This document shows positions 1 through 7,579 of a stretch of 64,000 bases of DNA, in pieces. The position numbers were made by a program, and so were the translations under genes. Origin of the DNA: Coriobacteriaceae bacterium. GTDB lineage: Bacteria > Actinomycetota > Coriobacteriia > Coriobacteriales > Coriobacteriaceae. The stretch lies in the NCBI GenBank assembly GCA_015062655.1, contig SUUG01000002.1, forward strand, positions 1 to 64,000, in the 5' to 3' direction. Each line of letters starts with the position of its first letter. The stretch's first letter is position 1. The notes under the pieces are model-generated. The model was not told the origin of the DNA. It ran no database searches and saw only the letters and a list, made by a program, of their open reading frames with translations.

Positions 1-1
1 G

Positions 2-379
2 AACCCCAACCGCCTGCGGCAGGCCGAAGCGCCCTACCGCGCACTCATCGGCCGTGGGATCGCGCCCGATCAGATCGAGCGGGCGTGGGTCGCCTGGCAA
101 GACCGGCGGCGCGATGAGGTGACGGATGCGAAGTACATGCCTCAGCTGACGAGATGGCTCGAGGACGACGGGAAGAACGGGGCGGCGGCGCAGGTCGCCA
201 GGCAAAAACAGCAGAGGGTCTGCCCCATCATCAGGACAAGATACGGTCTGGCCCTGTACGATTCAAAGCAAGACCACCTGATCCCGCTGCTCGATGGCAA
301 CGGCTTGCAGCTCGCCCAAGGCGCACCTAAGGACGCCGTACACGCGGCGGTTGAGCGAGCAGGATACGCCCATGGATAA
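2..379 (+). CDS. C-terminal part of a replication-initiator-like protein (partial)
   Basis: The frame is open from the left edge of the window to the stop at 377-379, so only the last 125 codons are present; the GTG at 119 is internal. The visible part is helical and basic, with a stretch ending YMPQLTRWLEDD. That resembles the C-terminal 'QL..WL' helix seen in DnaD-like and phage-type replication initiators of mobile elements. It overlaps the next gene by 8 bp and is followed by partition genes, which fits a replication/maintenance role for the element. The function is an inference from context and one weak motif; the catalytic or DNA-binding part lies outside the window. Confidence 0.5.
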   Translation, partial: NPNRLRQAEAPYRALIGRGIAPDQIERAWVAWQDRRRDEVTDAKYMPQLTRWLEDDGKNGAAAQVARQKQQRVCPIIRTRYGLALYDSKQDHLIPLLDGNGLQLAQGAPKDAVHAAVERAGYAHG

Positions 380-773
380 CCTAGGTGAACTGCGAGTTAT
401 CCACGAAAAAATACGGGGGATAGCCAAGACTAAAATAGCGATCGCAAAAAGGATCGATAAGGCCTCTCGATCCAGTAGACAAGGGGACGCGTATGCCACT
501 GATCTGCGAATACTGCACAGCGCCGAGGTGAAACTCAAGACGGTTGAGGAGATCGTAGGCAACGCCCTATCAGATCGGCCTCAAACCCTGCTCGCCTGGC
601 ATTACAGCTGCATATGCCTCTACTCAATCCGCGTGATTGCAACCACGATGGATCTATCAACGCGATCGGTCAGCAGGCTCACGCGCCAGGCGCTCGACGA
701 GCTCTCAGAAAACAACGGAGCAATGACTGCGCTGCGCGCTTGGTATGACTCAACCCGCTCGCTTATCGGTTAG
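372..773 (+). CDS. Small helix-turn-helix protein, sigma-70 region 4-like
   Basis: 133 codons. An ATG at 372 overlapping the upstream stop is preferred to the in-frame ATG at 294, which would add 26 residues lying wholly inside the previous gene. Residues about 80-120 (YSIRVIATTMDLSTRSVSRLTRQALDEL) read as a helix-turn-helix of the sigma-70 region 4 / ArpU type, preceded by a charged N-terminal helix. It sits between the initiator-like gene and parA, 9 bp before parA, so it is probably co-transcribed and may control the maintenance module. Whether it is a regulator or an accessory replication protein cannot be told from sequence. Confidence 0.6.
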   Translation: MDNLGELRVIHEKIRGIAKTKIAIAKRIDKASRSSRQGDAYATDLRILHSAEVKLKTVEEIVGNALSDRPQTLLAWHYSCICLYSIRVIATTMDLSTRSVSRLTRQALDELSENNGAMTALRAWYDSTRSLIG

Positions 774-782
774 GAGATACCT

Positions 783-1574
783 GTGAAAAATGTGCCCATC
801 ATCGCTATCAGCAACCAGAAGGGCGGGGTTGCCAAGACCACCACCTCGGCGGCGCTCGCCGACGGGCTGCGTCGGCGCGGCTATAAGGTGCTCGCCGTGG
901 ACACCGACCCGCAAGGGTCTCTCGGCAGCATCGACCCCTCGAACGTGGCCCCGGGCACCGCCTGCGCGTCCGGCTTCATCAAAGGCTGCAAGATCGTGGC
1001 CACCGAAGACGGGCAGGCGACCGTGCCGGGGGATCCCGGGCTCGCCACGATCGCCGATGAGAGGGATCTAGGCGACGAGCCGATCACGGAGCACTCGCTT
1101 CGCGACGCGATCAGATTTGCCCTAAACGCCCATGGTTTCGATTGCGTGATCATCGACACACAGCCCGGGATGACGTTCCTGACCACCTCGGCCATCATCG
1201 CGGCCACCCATATCATCATCCCGACCACCGCCGACGCGTTCGGCATCGAGGCGGTGCGGCAGTCCGCCGAGTACCTGGATGCCGTCTCATCGAGCTACGA
1301 GACCTCGCTCGCGGACAGCCCCCTGATCCTCATCACGCTCTACCGGGGCATGGCCAAGCTCGCCCGCACGTTCGCCGACCAGATGGAGCAGGTCCTCCCG
1401 CAGGAGGGCTTCAAGATGATAAACCGCCGGATCCCCATCTCGATCGCCGTCCAGGAGGCCCAGGCGCAGGGTAAGTCGATCTACGATGTGTCCGTGCTTC
1501 GCGGGGCCGCCCTCGAGTACGACATCGCATGCGGGCTCGTCGAGGCGTGGCTCGGGCTCACACGCGGTGAGTAG
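783..1574 (+). CDS. parA: ParA-family partition ATPase
   Basis: 263 residues with a GTG start. The N-terminus has a deviant Walker A, NQKGGVAKTTT (residues about 11-21), followed by a Walker A' region with AVDTDPQGS (about 39-47) and a Walker B-like VIIDTQPG near residue 120. These are the hallmarks of ParA/MinD-type ATPases, which dimerise on ATP and position plasmid or ICE DNA on the nucleoid. The gene directly follows a small HTH gene and is 2 bp from the next gene, the likely partner. Length is normal for plasmid type Ib/ICE ParA proteins. No N-terminal HTH is present. Confidence 0.92.
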   Translation: MKNVPIIAISNQKGGVAKTTTSAALADGLRRRGYKVLAVDTDPQGSLGSIDPSNVAPGTACASGFIKGCKIVATEDGQATVPGDPGLATIADERDLGDEPITEHSLRDAIRFALNAHGFDCVIIDTQPGMTFLTTSAIIAATHIIIPTTADAFGIEAVRQSAEYLDAVSSSYETSLADSPLILITLYRGMAKLARTFADQMEQVLPQEGFKMINRRIPISIAVQEAQAQGKSIYDVSVLRGAALEYDIACGLVEAWLGLTRGE

Positions 1575-1576
1575 CC

Positions 1577-2089
1577 ATGGCGATCGAGCTTCCCGATACA
1601 GCCGTCAAGGACCTCTTCCGACGGCGGCAGAATGCCGGGTTTACCCCGCGCGCCCCCATCAAGCAACAGGAGGTGCCCCCCGAAAAAGCAGGGCAGCCGC
1701 GCATACGGCCCCCTCGCCGGATAGTCCAGGCGGCGGGGCATAAGGCGCGCGTGCAGGTCTACGTATCGCACGACGAGTACAAGCAGGTCATCACCTCAAG
1801 GGCAACCTACCCCTCATACAGCGCTTATATCGAGGACGCACTCGGCGAGCACATGCGCGCGGCGGCGGGCAGCGTGGAGGTGCTTTTCGGCGGCCACCCC
1901 ACTACAGCTAGCCAGCACTGCCTGAACCTGAGGCTGTCACCCGAATCTGTTGTCAAAATGCGATCATGCATCCAGCACGCATTGATATCTTCCCAGGCAC
2001 AGAAGGGCATGATTACCATTTCGGGCCTCATCCGCTCCGCCATCCGCGCGGATATGACCCCGGTCAGGGGCGCGGCCCCTGAAGCCTAG
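1577..2089 (+). CDS. Probable ParB-like or ribbon-helix-helix partner of ParA
   Basis: 170 residues. The ATG at 1577 lies 2 bp after parA, so the two are surely co-translated. The N-terminal 50 residues are basic and proline-rich. Residues about 55-95 (KARVQVYVSHDEYKQVITSRATYPSYSAYIEDAL) look like a beta strand followed by two helices, as in ribbon-helix-helix DNA-binding proteins. A second strand-helix unit may lie at about 110-165 (CLNLRLSPESVVKM...GLIRSAIRAD). No Spo0J/ParB nuclease motif is seen. The assignment as centromere-binding partner rests on position and on this RHH-like pattern. Confidence 0.6.
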   Translation: MAIELPDTAVKDLFRRRQNAGFTPRAPIKQQEVPPEKAGQPRIRPPRRIVQAAGHKARVQVYVSHDEYKQVITSRATYPSYSAYIEDALGEHMRAAAGSVEVLFGGHPTTASQHCLNLRLSPESVVKMRSCIQHALISSQAQKGMITISGLIRSAIRADMTPVRGAAPEA

Positions 2090-2166
2090 GCGGCGTTGGA
2101 GGCAATCATCAGGAGAAAGGTGACGGAAGGAGACATCATGAGGGTGAGGGAAAACAGGCGGGCATC

Positions 2167-2358
2167 GTGACGGGCGTGCTTGATGTGTGTTGCGGCCCCC
2201 GGTCGTTTTATTTCGATAGAAATGATGCTCGCGTCACCTACTGCGATCTGCACCCACGCCGCAAGACGCTCTGCCCGGCAAAGCCGGTCTTCGGAAACCG
2301 CCGCCCCGGGCGGAGCAAGACCCATTTCATTATCTTTTTCAAGGATCATGAAAGCTAG
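2167..2358 (+). pseudogene. Truncated phage-type SAM-dependent methyltransferase fragment
   Basis: This 63-codon GTG-start frame begins VLDVCCGPRSFYFDRN and continues to YCD, which closely resembles motif I and the first acidic loop of the small phage/ICE class I methyltransferases ('LDVCCGSRMFWFD'). After about 27 residues the similarity stops and the rest is a basic, low-sense tail, so the catalytic motif and substrate domain are gone. A strong Shine-Dalgarno (GGAAGGAGA at about 2125-2133) instead precedes a 10-codon frame starting at 2138. I read this as a decayed gene remnant rather than a functional small protein. Confidence 0.45.
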
Positions 2359-2434
2359 TCGGTGGCGGGCGCTCGCATGGGCGGCGCTCCTTGCGTCATC
2401 TTTCCCTAATCGCATAGGTCATGACCTTGCTGCC

Positions 2435-2463
2435 TTGAACCTCTCCCACATAGTGGCTATATG
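2435..2463 (+). promoter_or_regulatory. Candidate promoter for the transfer operon
   Basis: TTGAAC at 2435-2440 and TATATG at 2458-2463 are separated by 17 bp. They lie in the noncoding stretch 2359-2649, upstream of the 84-bp repeat and of the PcfB-like gene that starts the transfer operon. Based on consensus match only; start point unknown. Confidence 0.4.
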
Positions 2464-2540
2464 TTTGCTAGTTGCGCTTGAGGTAGGCGACACAAGATGG
2501 CCTCAAGTTACGCTATCCCGTAAATCCAGCATATGGCATA

Positions 2541-2624
2541 CCACCGTCTACCTGCGGTTTGGCGCGCCGTGTCTACATTTGTCTACAGATGGCGCAGGTT
2601 GGCGCGCCTTTTGCGCTTACGGTC
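2541..2624 (+). repeat. 84-bp regulatory-type repeat, copy A
   Basis: This stretch matches 16946-17029 at 80 of 84 positions in the same orientation. It contains two direct GTCTACA heptamers (2571-2577 and 2581-2587) and two TTGGCGCGCC decamers (2559-2568 and 2599-2608). Copy A ends 25 bp before the ATG of the PcfB-like gene. Selective conservation of noncoding DNA at two sites 14.4 kb apart suggests a shared binding site, attenuator or replication site. Confidence 0.85.
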
Positions 2625-2649
2625 ATGGGTACCTAGTGAGGAGGTACTC

Positions 2650-3549
2650 ATGAGCAGTGAAAACGAAGAGGTCGTGCGCATCATCATGATGCTCGGGCAG
2701 GCCGTGTGCCCGCGCCCGCGCGACATCGTGCGGATGACCATGCGCGGCATGGCGCGCGTCGGCCTGGCGAGCTACCAGGCGGGGAGATTCGCGGTCTCCG
2801 CCGCCGCGAGCCACGTGGACGGCTTCGGCAGATCCGGCATCGTCGCCATGGACAGGACGCGCCGCGAGCCCACCCACCTGATCGACGTCTCGGACATCTT
2901 TTCGAGCCGCAGGGACCTGCATGAGCTCGGCAGGATCTGCCGCGAGAAGGGCATCGGCATGGCGGTCTGGGAGGACGCGGAGACCGGCTACCTGGGCATC
3001 GAGTACAAGATGCGGGACGCCTCCGCCATGGAGGGCGTCGTGGACATCGCGCTCAAGCGCGGGATCATCACCACAGGCGACATCGCCGACGCCATGGGGC
3101 GGCGCGAGGCCCTGCAGGCGGGCGCCCCCACCAAGGCCCATGGCCACGCGTGGACGCCCTCAGAAGATAAGGGGCGCCTGCAAGCGAAAGGCGTTGACGC
3201 AGATGGTGCCGCGCTCACCGCATCCGTGGCGAAAAACGGCACATGGGGCCTCACCGACGCCGATGGAGCTATTAAAGAAATAGCAGGCCATGAGATGCGC
3301 GGGCAGGCTCCAACCGTGGATGAGGCGCTAGTGCAGGCGTCCGCCGCGCTCAGCTCAGCAGGCGACGCCGAGATCGTCAAGCACGCGGTGGCCGCGAAGC
3401 ATGACACGAAAACAATGACCTTAGGACGTCTGAAAACAGAAGCCGCCAAGCACAGGGCCGCAAAACCCGGTATCACCGCCCGGCGGCGCACCATCACACA
3501 GCCCTCGCTCGCGCGATCACGTGACAATTCGCGAAGGCTCGGCCTCTAA
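2650..3549 (+). CDS. PcfB-like conjugation protein (DUF3801-type)
   Basis: 299 residues. The ATG at 2650 is chosen because AGGAGG at 2639-2644 precedes it; an in-frame start at 2533 would run through the repeat. Residues about 60-145 (HELGRICREKGIGMAVWEDAETGYLGIEYKMRDASAMEG) follow the pattern of PcfB proteins, in which this fold precedes the coupling ATPase gene PcfC in Gram-positive elements. The C-terminal 140 residues are basic and low in predicted structure. Its stop overlaps the next start by 1 bp. In known systems PcfB is a cytoplasmic partner of the coupling protein; that role is inferred here. Confidence 0.7.
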   Translation: MSSENEEVVRIIMMLGQAVCPRPRDIVRMTMRGMARVGLASYQAGRFAVSAAASHVDGFGRSGIVAMDRTRREPTHLIDVSDIFSSRRDLHELGRICREKGIGMAVWEDAETGYLGIEYKMRDASAMEGVVDIALKRGIITTGDIADAMGRREALQAGAPTKAHGHAWTPSEDKGRLQAKGVDADGAALTASVAKNGTWGLTDADGAIKEIAGHEMRGQAPTVDEALVQASAALSSAGDAEIVKHAVAAKHDTKTMTLGRLKTEAAKHRAAKPGITARRRTITQPSLARSRDNSRRLGL

Positions 3550-5489
3550 TGGCTACGATCGCAAAAAAGCTCATCCGGGTGGCGGTGATCCTGCTTTGCG
3601 CCGCCGCAGGGGGTCTGGCGCTGAACCTTTTGGCCCAGGCGCTCATGGTGAGCGCCACGGGGCTTTTCAGCTCGTCTGGGGCAGACGCCCTGACCTATAT
3701 GGCAGCGCGCATGAGAGAGCCCTACCTAGGGTTCAGCTTCGAGCGGACCCCGCTTGCAGCGGCGGCCCTCGGCGCTCTCACCATCATCGTTGTGTCTCAG
3801 GCACCGCGGGGCATGCGGGCGCAAAGGATCGACCCGGCGCGCCTCCACGGCTCTCAGCGCCTCGCGACCGTCCAGGAGTTCAAGGCCTTCGAGCATAGAT
3901 CCGAGCGCCGCCGCTGGCCGCGCCCCCCGTGGTGCGAGCGCGTCGAGGACGACAACATCATCCTGAGCCTCCACGCGAGGCTCGCCGCGAGCGCGATCCC
4001 GCGCCACATCAGGCATCCGAAAAGCGGGATCGACCTGGAAGATTACGTGCCAAACCGCAACCAGTTCTGGATGGCGGGGTCAGGCGCGGGCAAGAGCTAC
4101 CGCATGCTCGGGTCTCAGGTCCTGCAGCTCAACGGCTCGATGGTCTTCACCGATCCATCAGGTGAGCTCGCGAGGCGCTACACGCGCTTCCTCGAGGCGC
4201 ACGGGTACGAGGTCTCCATCCTCGATTTCCGGGACGAGGAGCACATGCTGGCCTCCTCGCGGTACAACCCGCTCGCGTACTGCGCCGACATGACCTCGAT
4301 AAACAACCTCATCGCGACATGGATCGCCAACACCAGGGGCGAGGGCGCGGCCGCAGACCAGCAGTTCTTTCAGGAACAGGAGATCAACTGGCTCACGGCG
4401 GCGATCGGCCTCGAGGTCTTCTGGTTTCGCGCGAACGGCAATATGCGCGACTGCACCCTGCCGCGCCTCATCGACTTCCTGGAGCTCGCCCAGACGAGCG
4501 CCGCCGACGGGGGCATGACCGACCTCGACCTCATCTTCGAGGGGACCTACGAGAGGGACGGTTTCCCCGGCTTCGCCCAGTACGTCATGGACACCTACGG
4601 CGAGGGCGCGCTCGGGCGCGGCGACCTGGCGGAGAACGCCGTCCTCTCGGCCTTCAGGATGTTCAAGCAGAACTACGGCGCGGCCGAGCAGCGCGCGGGC
4701 GTCATCTCGTCGTGCGCCGCGCGCCTGCGCCGCCTGAACGCGCCCGCCGTGCGGGAGCTCCTGGGCGCCGACGAGCTCGCCCTCTCGGAGATGGCCGACC
4801 GCAAGCGCGCGCTCTTCCTGTGCGTGCGCGACGGCCAGGGGCCCTACGACTTCATCGCCGCCATGATCCTCTCCCAGCTCTTCGATGAGGCGAAGAACAG
4901 AGCGGTGCGGGGAGCCTCGGGCCACCTGCCCATGCCGCTGTGGGTGTACCTCGACGAGGTGGGGAACATCGGCAAGGTCCCGGGCCTCGAGCGCCTGTTC
5001 GCGGAGTCCCGCAAGTACTGGATCAACCTCGTGGCGATCGTGCAGGACGGCAAGCAGCTCGAGGCGCGCTACGGCAAGCAGGCGGGCTCGATCAGGGCGA
5101 ACTCAGCCGTCTTCGTCTACCTCGGATCCTCGCGCTTCGAGGACTGCGAGCAGATCTCGAAGGAGATCGGGCACACGACCCGCGCGTATCAGCGCATAAG
5201 CCAAACGCGCTCAGCCACCGGAGGATCGAGCTCCATATCAACCGAGTACGTCAAGATCCCGATCATCACGCCCGAAGAGCTTTTCAACTGGAACGAAGAG
5301 GAAGGCTTGGCCCCCGATGCGCTGTTAGTGAAGTACCGTCGCGGCATGTGGCTCATGGACAAAAAGCCCGACCCGACGCGCCACCCGAGGTGGGCCGAGC
5401 TTGAGCGCGCGGGCGCGATCGACCTTTTGAGCTGGTCAGAGCACCGCCGAAAGCGCCCCGCCACGCTCCCTCAGACCATAATTATTTAA
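3549..5489 (+). CDS. VirD4/TraG-type coupling ATPase (type IV coupling protein)
   Basis: 646 residues, ATG overlapping the upstream stop. Two N-terminal membrane segments lie at about 10-35 and 68-85, with a large cytoplasmic ATPase behind them. Walker A GSGAGKS is at 177-183 and is followed by the family's TDPSGEL strand. Walker B is WVYLDEVGNIGK at about 463-474, and the EARYGKQ...SIRANS motif follows. These are the standard landmarks of TraG/VirD4 proteins that bring the relaxase-DNA complex to the secretion channel. It heads a tightly packed set of transfer genes; a MOBP relaxase is encoded 17 kb downstream. Confidence 0.95.
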   Translation: MATIAKKLIRVAVILLCAAAGGLALNLLAQALMVSATGLFSSSGADALTYMAARMREPYLGFSFERTPLAAAALGALTIIVVSQAPRGMRAQRIDPARLHGSQRLATVQEFKAFEHRSERRRWPRPPWCERVEDDNIILSLHARLAASAIPRHIRHPKSGIDLEDYVPNRNQFWMAGSGAGKSYRMLGSQVLQLNGSMVFTDPSGELARRYTRFLEAHGYEVSILDFRDEEHMLASSRYNPLAYCADMTSINNLIATWIANTRGEGAAADQQFFQEQEINWLTAAIGLEVFWFRANGNMRDCTLPRLIDFLELAQTSAADGGMTDLDLIFEGTYERDGFPGFAQYVMDTYGEGALGRGDLAENAVLSAFRMFKQNYGAAEQRAGVISSCAARLRRLNAPAVRELLGADELALSEMADRKRALFLCVRDGQGPYDFIAAMILSQLFDEAKNRAVRGASGHLPMPLWVYLDEVGNIGKVPGLERLFAESRKYWINLVAIVQDGKQLEARYGKQAGSIRANSAVFVYLGSSRFEDCEQISKEIGHTTRAYQRISQTRSATGGSSSISTEYVKIPIITPEELFNWNEEEGLAPDALLVKYRRGMWLMDKKPDPTRHPRWAELERAGAIDLLSWSEHRRKRPATLPQTIII

Positions 5490-5505
5490 GCAAGAGAAAG
5501 GCCTT

Positions 5506-5736
5506 GTGATGGATGACGTTCTAAAACTGGTACATGCGATTGAGTTGATCCTCATAGGCGGCGGCATTGCGATTATCGCCTGGAGTGTCTTTCAACTCTT
5601 CCAGGCGCGCGCGCAGCGCCAAACAGGCGATGGATCGGAGTGGTGGGCAATCCTAGCCGGGTCCTTCATCGCCGCGTTCGGGTTTGCCGGCACAATCACT
5701 CGCTTCGTGCAAAGCTTGATGGGGGCGTTTCAATAA
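5506..5736 (+). CDS. Small two-helix membrane protein, Maff2/VirB2-like
   Basis: 76 residues; GTG at 5506 or, equally likely, ATG at 5509. Two hydrophobic helices (about 10-30 and 47-70) flank a short polar loop, GDGSEWW. This size, topology and position between the coupling ATPase and the VirB6-like gene match the Maff2-type proteins of Gram-positive ICEs, which are thought to be the pilin (VirB2) equivalents of the channel. There is no signal peptidase site. The stop overlaps the next start (TAATG), which indicates translational coupling. Confidence 0.65.
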   Translation: MMDDVLKLVHAIELILIGGGIAIIAWSVFQLFQARAQRQTGDGSEWWAILAGSFIAAFGFAGTITRFVQSLMGAFQ

Positions 5737-7121
5737 TGCCGCCCGCACTTGAGCTTTGGCGCACGCCTCCCAAGAGAAGCAGCAAGCTCGTTGATAGGCT
5801 GATAAAGATCGGTGCGGTCTGCATGCTCGTCTTTATGTCCATGACGCTCATTGTGGGACCTGCGGTCGCTGTGAACCGAGGATATTGGAAAAATGTCGGA
5901 GCCGACCCCAGCTACACGGACATCTGGTCGATGAAGTACTTCTTCCAGTGGCACTCATCGGATGGCACTGCCATAACAGACGACCTCGTGCTGAATGGGG
6001 AGACGATTCGCGCGGGAAAGACCGAAGCGATGAGGCACGCCCCCGACACCGCGCCCGATGGATGGGAGCTCGACCCCTCGCAGGCGAACAACAGCGTGAC
6101 CCCCAATGAGGCGGTAGCGGACACGGCGATCGAGGGCAAAAAGATATCCGAGGTCGACCCGCCCTTCGAGCTCTCCGCTCGCTTCATCATGAACGTCCTC
6201 ACCAAGTTCATGTTCAACCTCATCCGGGGCTTGACCGACGCCATGGTGTCCATATCCGAATGGGCGCTGAGCCTCATGGGAACGCAGGCAGGCGCTTCGT
6301 TCACGTCTGACTTCAAGACCGGGGCCTACGAGCAGTTCTACGCGGTCGCACAAAGGGTCTCAAGTACCGTTGTCGCCCCGGTAGCCACAGCCCTTCTCGC
6401 TATGGTCTTCGGCATGGGTATGATGAGCCATTTCGACCCGCGCCGCCAGCGCACGGGATCAGACCGCGTAGCCGCGCTCTTCGTACATATTGCCGCCTTC
6501 GTGGTCGCCTACACGCTCATCACCCACGCGCTCACGGTATGCGGGGGCATCTATTGGGTCGCACAGGTCATGACCGGCGCGGTCAGGCGCGTCATCGAGG
6601 CCATGGGGCTCGGGGGTGTGGGTGCAGGCGTGCTCCGGGGCACACTCATGGGACATCTGGACACGCTCACCTATGAGAACTCGGCCACCATGTTCGTCGT
6701 GGCCATAGCCGCGATAGCAACCGTCATCGCCTGCTTGGGCTGCTGCATATCGGTGATCACAACCATCTTTTTGCGCATCGGCGAGATCTATCTCCGCGCG
6801 GCGATGAGTCCTTTGTGCTTCGCGTTTTTCACCTCCGACCGCACGCGGCCCCTCGGTGTGAGCTACCTCAAGCGGTTCGCGGCGGTATGCGTCCAGGCGG
6901 TCGTCATCTTCGTGGCGCTCGGGCTCATCCCGCTCTTCTTCACGGTGGCCACCGCGTTCATAACCGATATCGCAAGCGTCGGCTCAACCCCAGGAGAGGT
7001 CGCGGGCGCGTGGGCCGCGTTCGGCGGCTCCCTTCTGCCCATGATGTGCGCGATTTTGTGCATCACAAAGATCGTCTCCAAGTCCGAGGTCATCGCATCT
7101 CAGCTCTTCGGGCTGAGCTAA
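5736..7121 (+). CDS. VirB6/TrbL-like polytopic membrane protein
   Basis: 461 residues from the ATG at 5736, which overlaps the previous stop; the longer in-frame start at 5640 is inside the upstream gene. A first helix at about 24-46 is followed by an exposed loop of about 110 residues with repeated tryptophans, and then six or more hydrophobic segments. The arrangement, a large external N-terminal domain plus a glycine-rich membrane core, is that of VirB6/TrbL channel proteins of conjugative elements. It sits where that protein is expected, just before PrgI and VirB4. Sequence divergence is high, so the call rests on topology and synteny. Confidence 0.75.
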   Translation: MPPALELWRTPPKRSSKLVDRLIKIGAVCMLVFMSMTLIVGPAVAVNRGYWKNVGADPSYTDIWSMKYFFQWHSSDGTAITDDLVLNGETIRAGKTEAMRHAPDTAPDGWELDPSQANNSVTPNEAVADTAIEGKKISEVDPPFELSARFIMNVLTKFMFNLIRGLTDAMVSISEWALSLMGTQAGASFTSDFKTGAYEQFYAVAQRVSSTVVAPVATALLAMVFGMGMMSHFDPRRQRTGSDRVAALFVHIAAFVVAYTLITHALTVCGGIYWVAQVMTGAVRRVIEAMGLGGVGAGVLRGTLMGHLDTLTYENSATMFVVAIAAIATVIACLGCCISVITTIFLRIGEIYLRAAMSPLCFAFFTSDRTRPLGVSYLKRFAAVCVQAVVIFVALGLIPLFFTVATAFITDIASVGSTPGEVAGAWAAFGGSLLPMMCAILCITKIVSKSEVIASQLFGLS

Positions 7122-7132
7122 GGAGGAATGGC

Positions 7133-7579
7133 ATGCATGAAGTGAAGCTGCATGATGACACCTTCAAGTATGAGGCGCGCCCGGTCTTCGGGGCCTTGAG
7201 CTACCGTGTGGCGATCACCGGTGTGATCGTCATAGCGTTTGCCGCCTTGATCTTTTACGCTGCCTATATCTTTTCGGTTGATATCACCCTTGCCACCTTG
7301 GCAGTCATTGTTTTTTGCGCCCTTATCGGGTTTGTCGGTGCGGGTAAGTATCAGTGCCTCTACACCACCGACTGGGTGCCACTTGTGCTACGCGACCGCG
7401 CCCGCCCGCGCGAGATGGCCTCCGAGGCTCCTTCCTTTCTGTTCGAGGAGCGCGCCGCTTTCCGGCCAAAATCGGTGCTTCGCCAACACGCCCGCCTGCA
7501 AAAGCGCGAAAGCGAAAGCACCCCTCAAACGTCTTTTAGCGACTCATACGCCCACGCGACACAGGAGATGGAGCTGTAA
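7133..7579 (+). CDS. PrgI-family (VirB3-like) membrane protein
   Basis: 148 residues. AAGGAGG at about 7120-7126 supports the ATG at 7133; a much longer in-frame opening from 6815 lies inside the upstream gene. Two adjacent membrane helices at about 27-50 and 52-72 are preceded by a short N-terminus (FKYEARPVFGALSYR) and followed by a basic tail of 70 residues. PrgI proteins are the VirB3 equivalents that dock VirB4 at the membrane. The stop overlaps the VirB4 start (TAATG). Confidence 0.75.
   Translation: MHEVKLHDDTFKYEARPVFGALSYRVAITGVIVIAFAALIFYAAYIFSVDITLATLAVIVFCALIGFVGAGKYQCLYTTDWVPLVLRDRARPREMASEAPSFLFEERAAFRPKSVLRQHARLQKRESESTPQTSFSDSYAHATQEMEL

Noticed and set aside
2180..2653. 157-codon frame before the PcfB-like gene
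   Set aside because: Runs through the 84-bp repeat and ends at the next gene's ribosome site; translation is nonsense-like.
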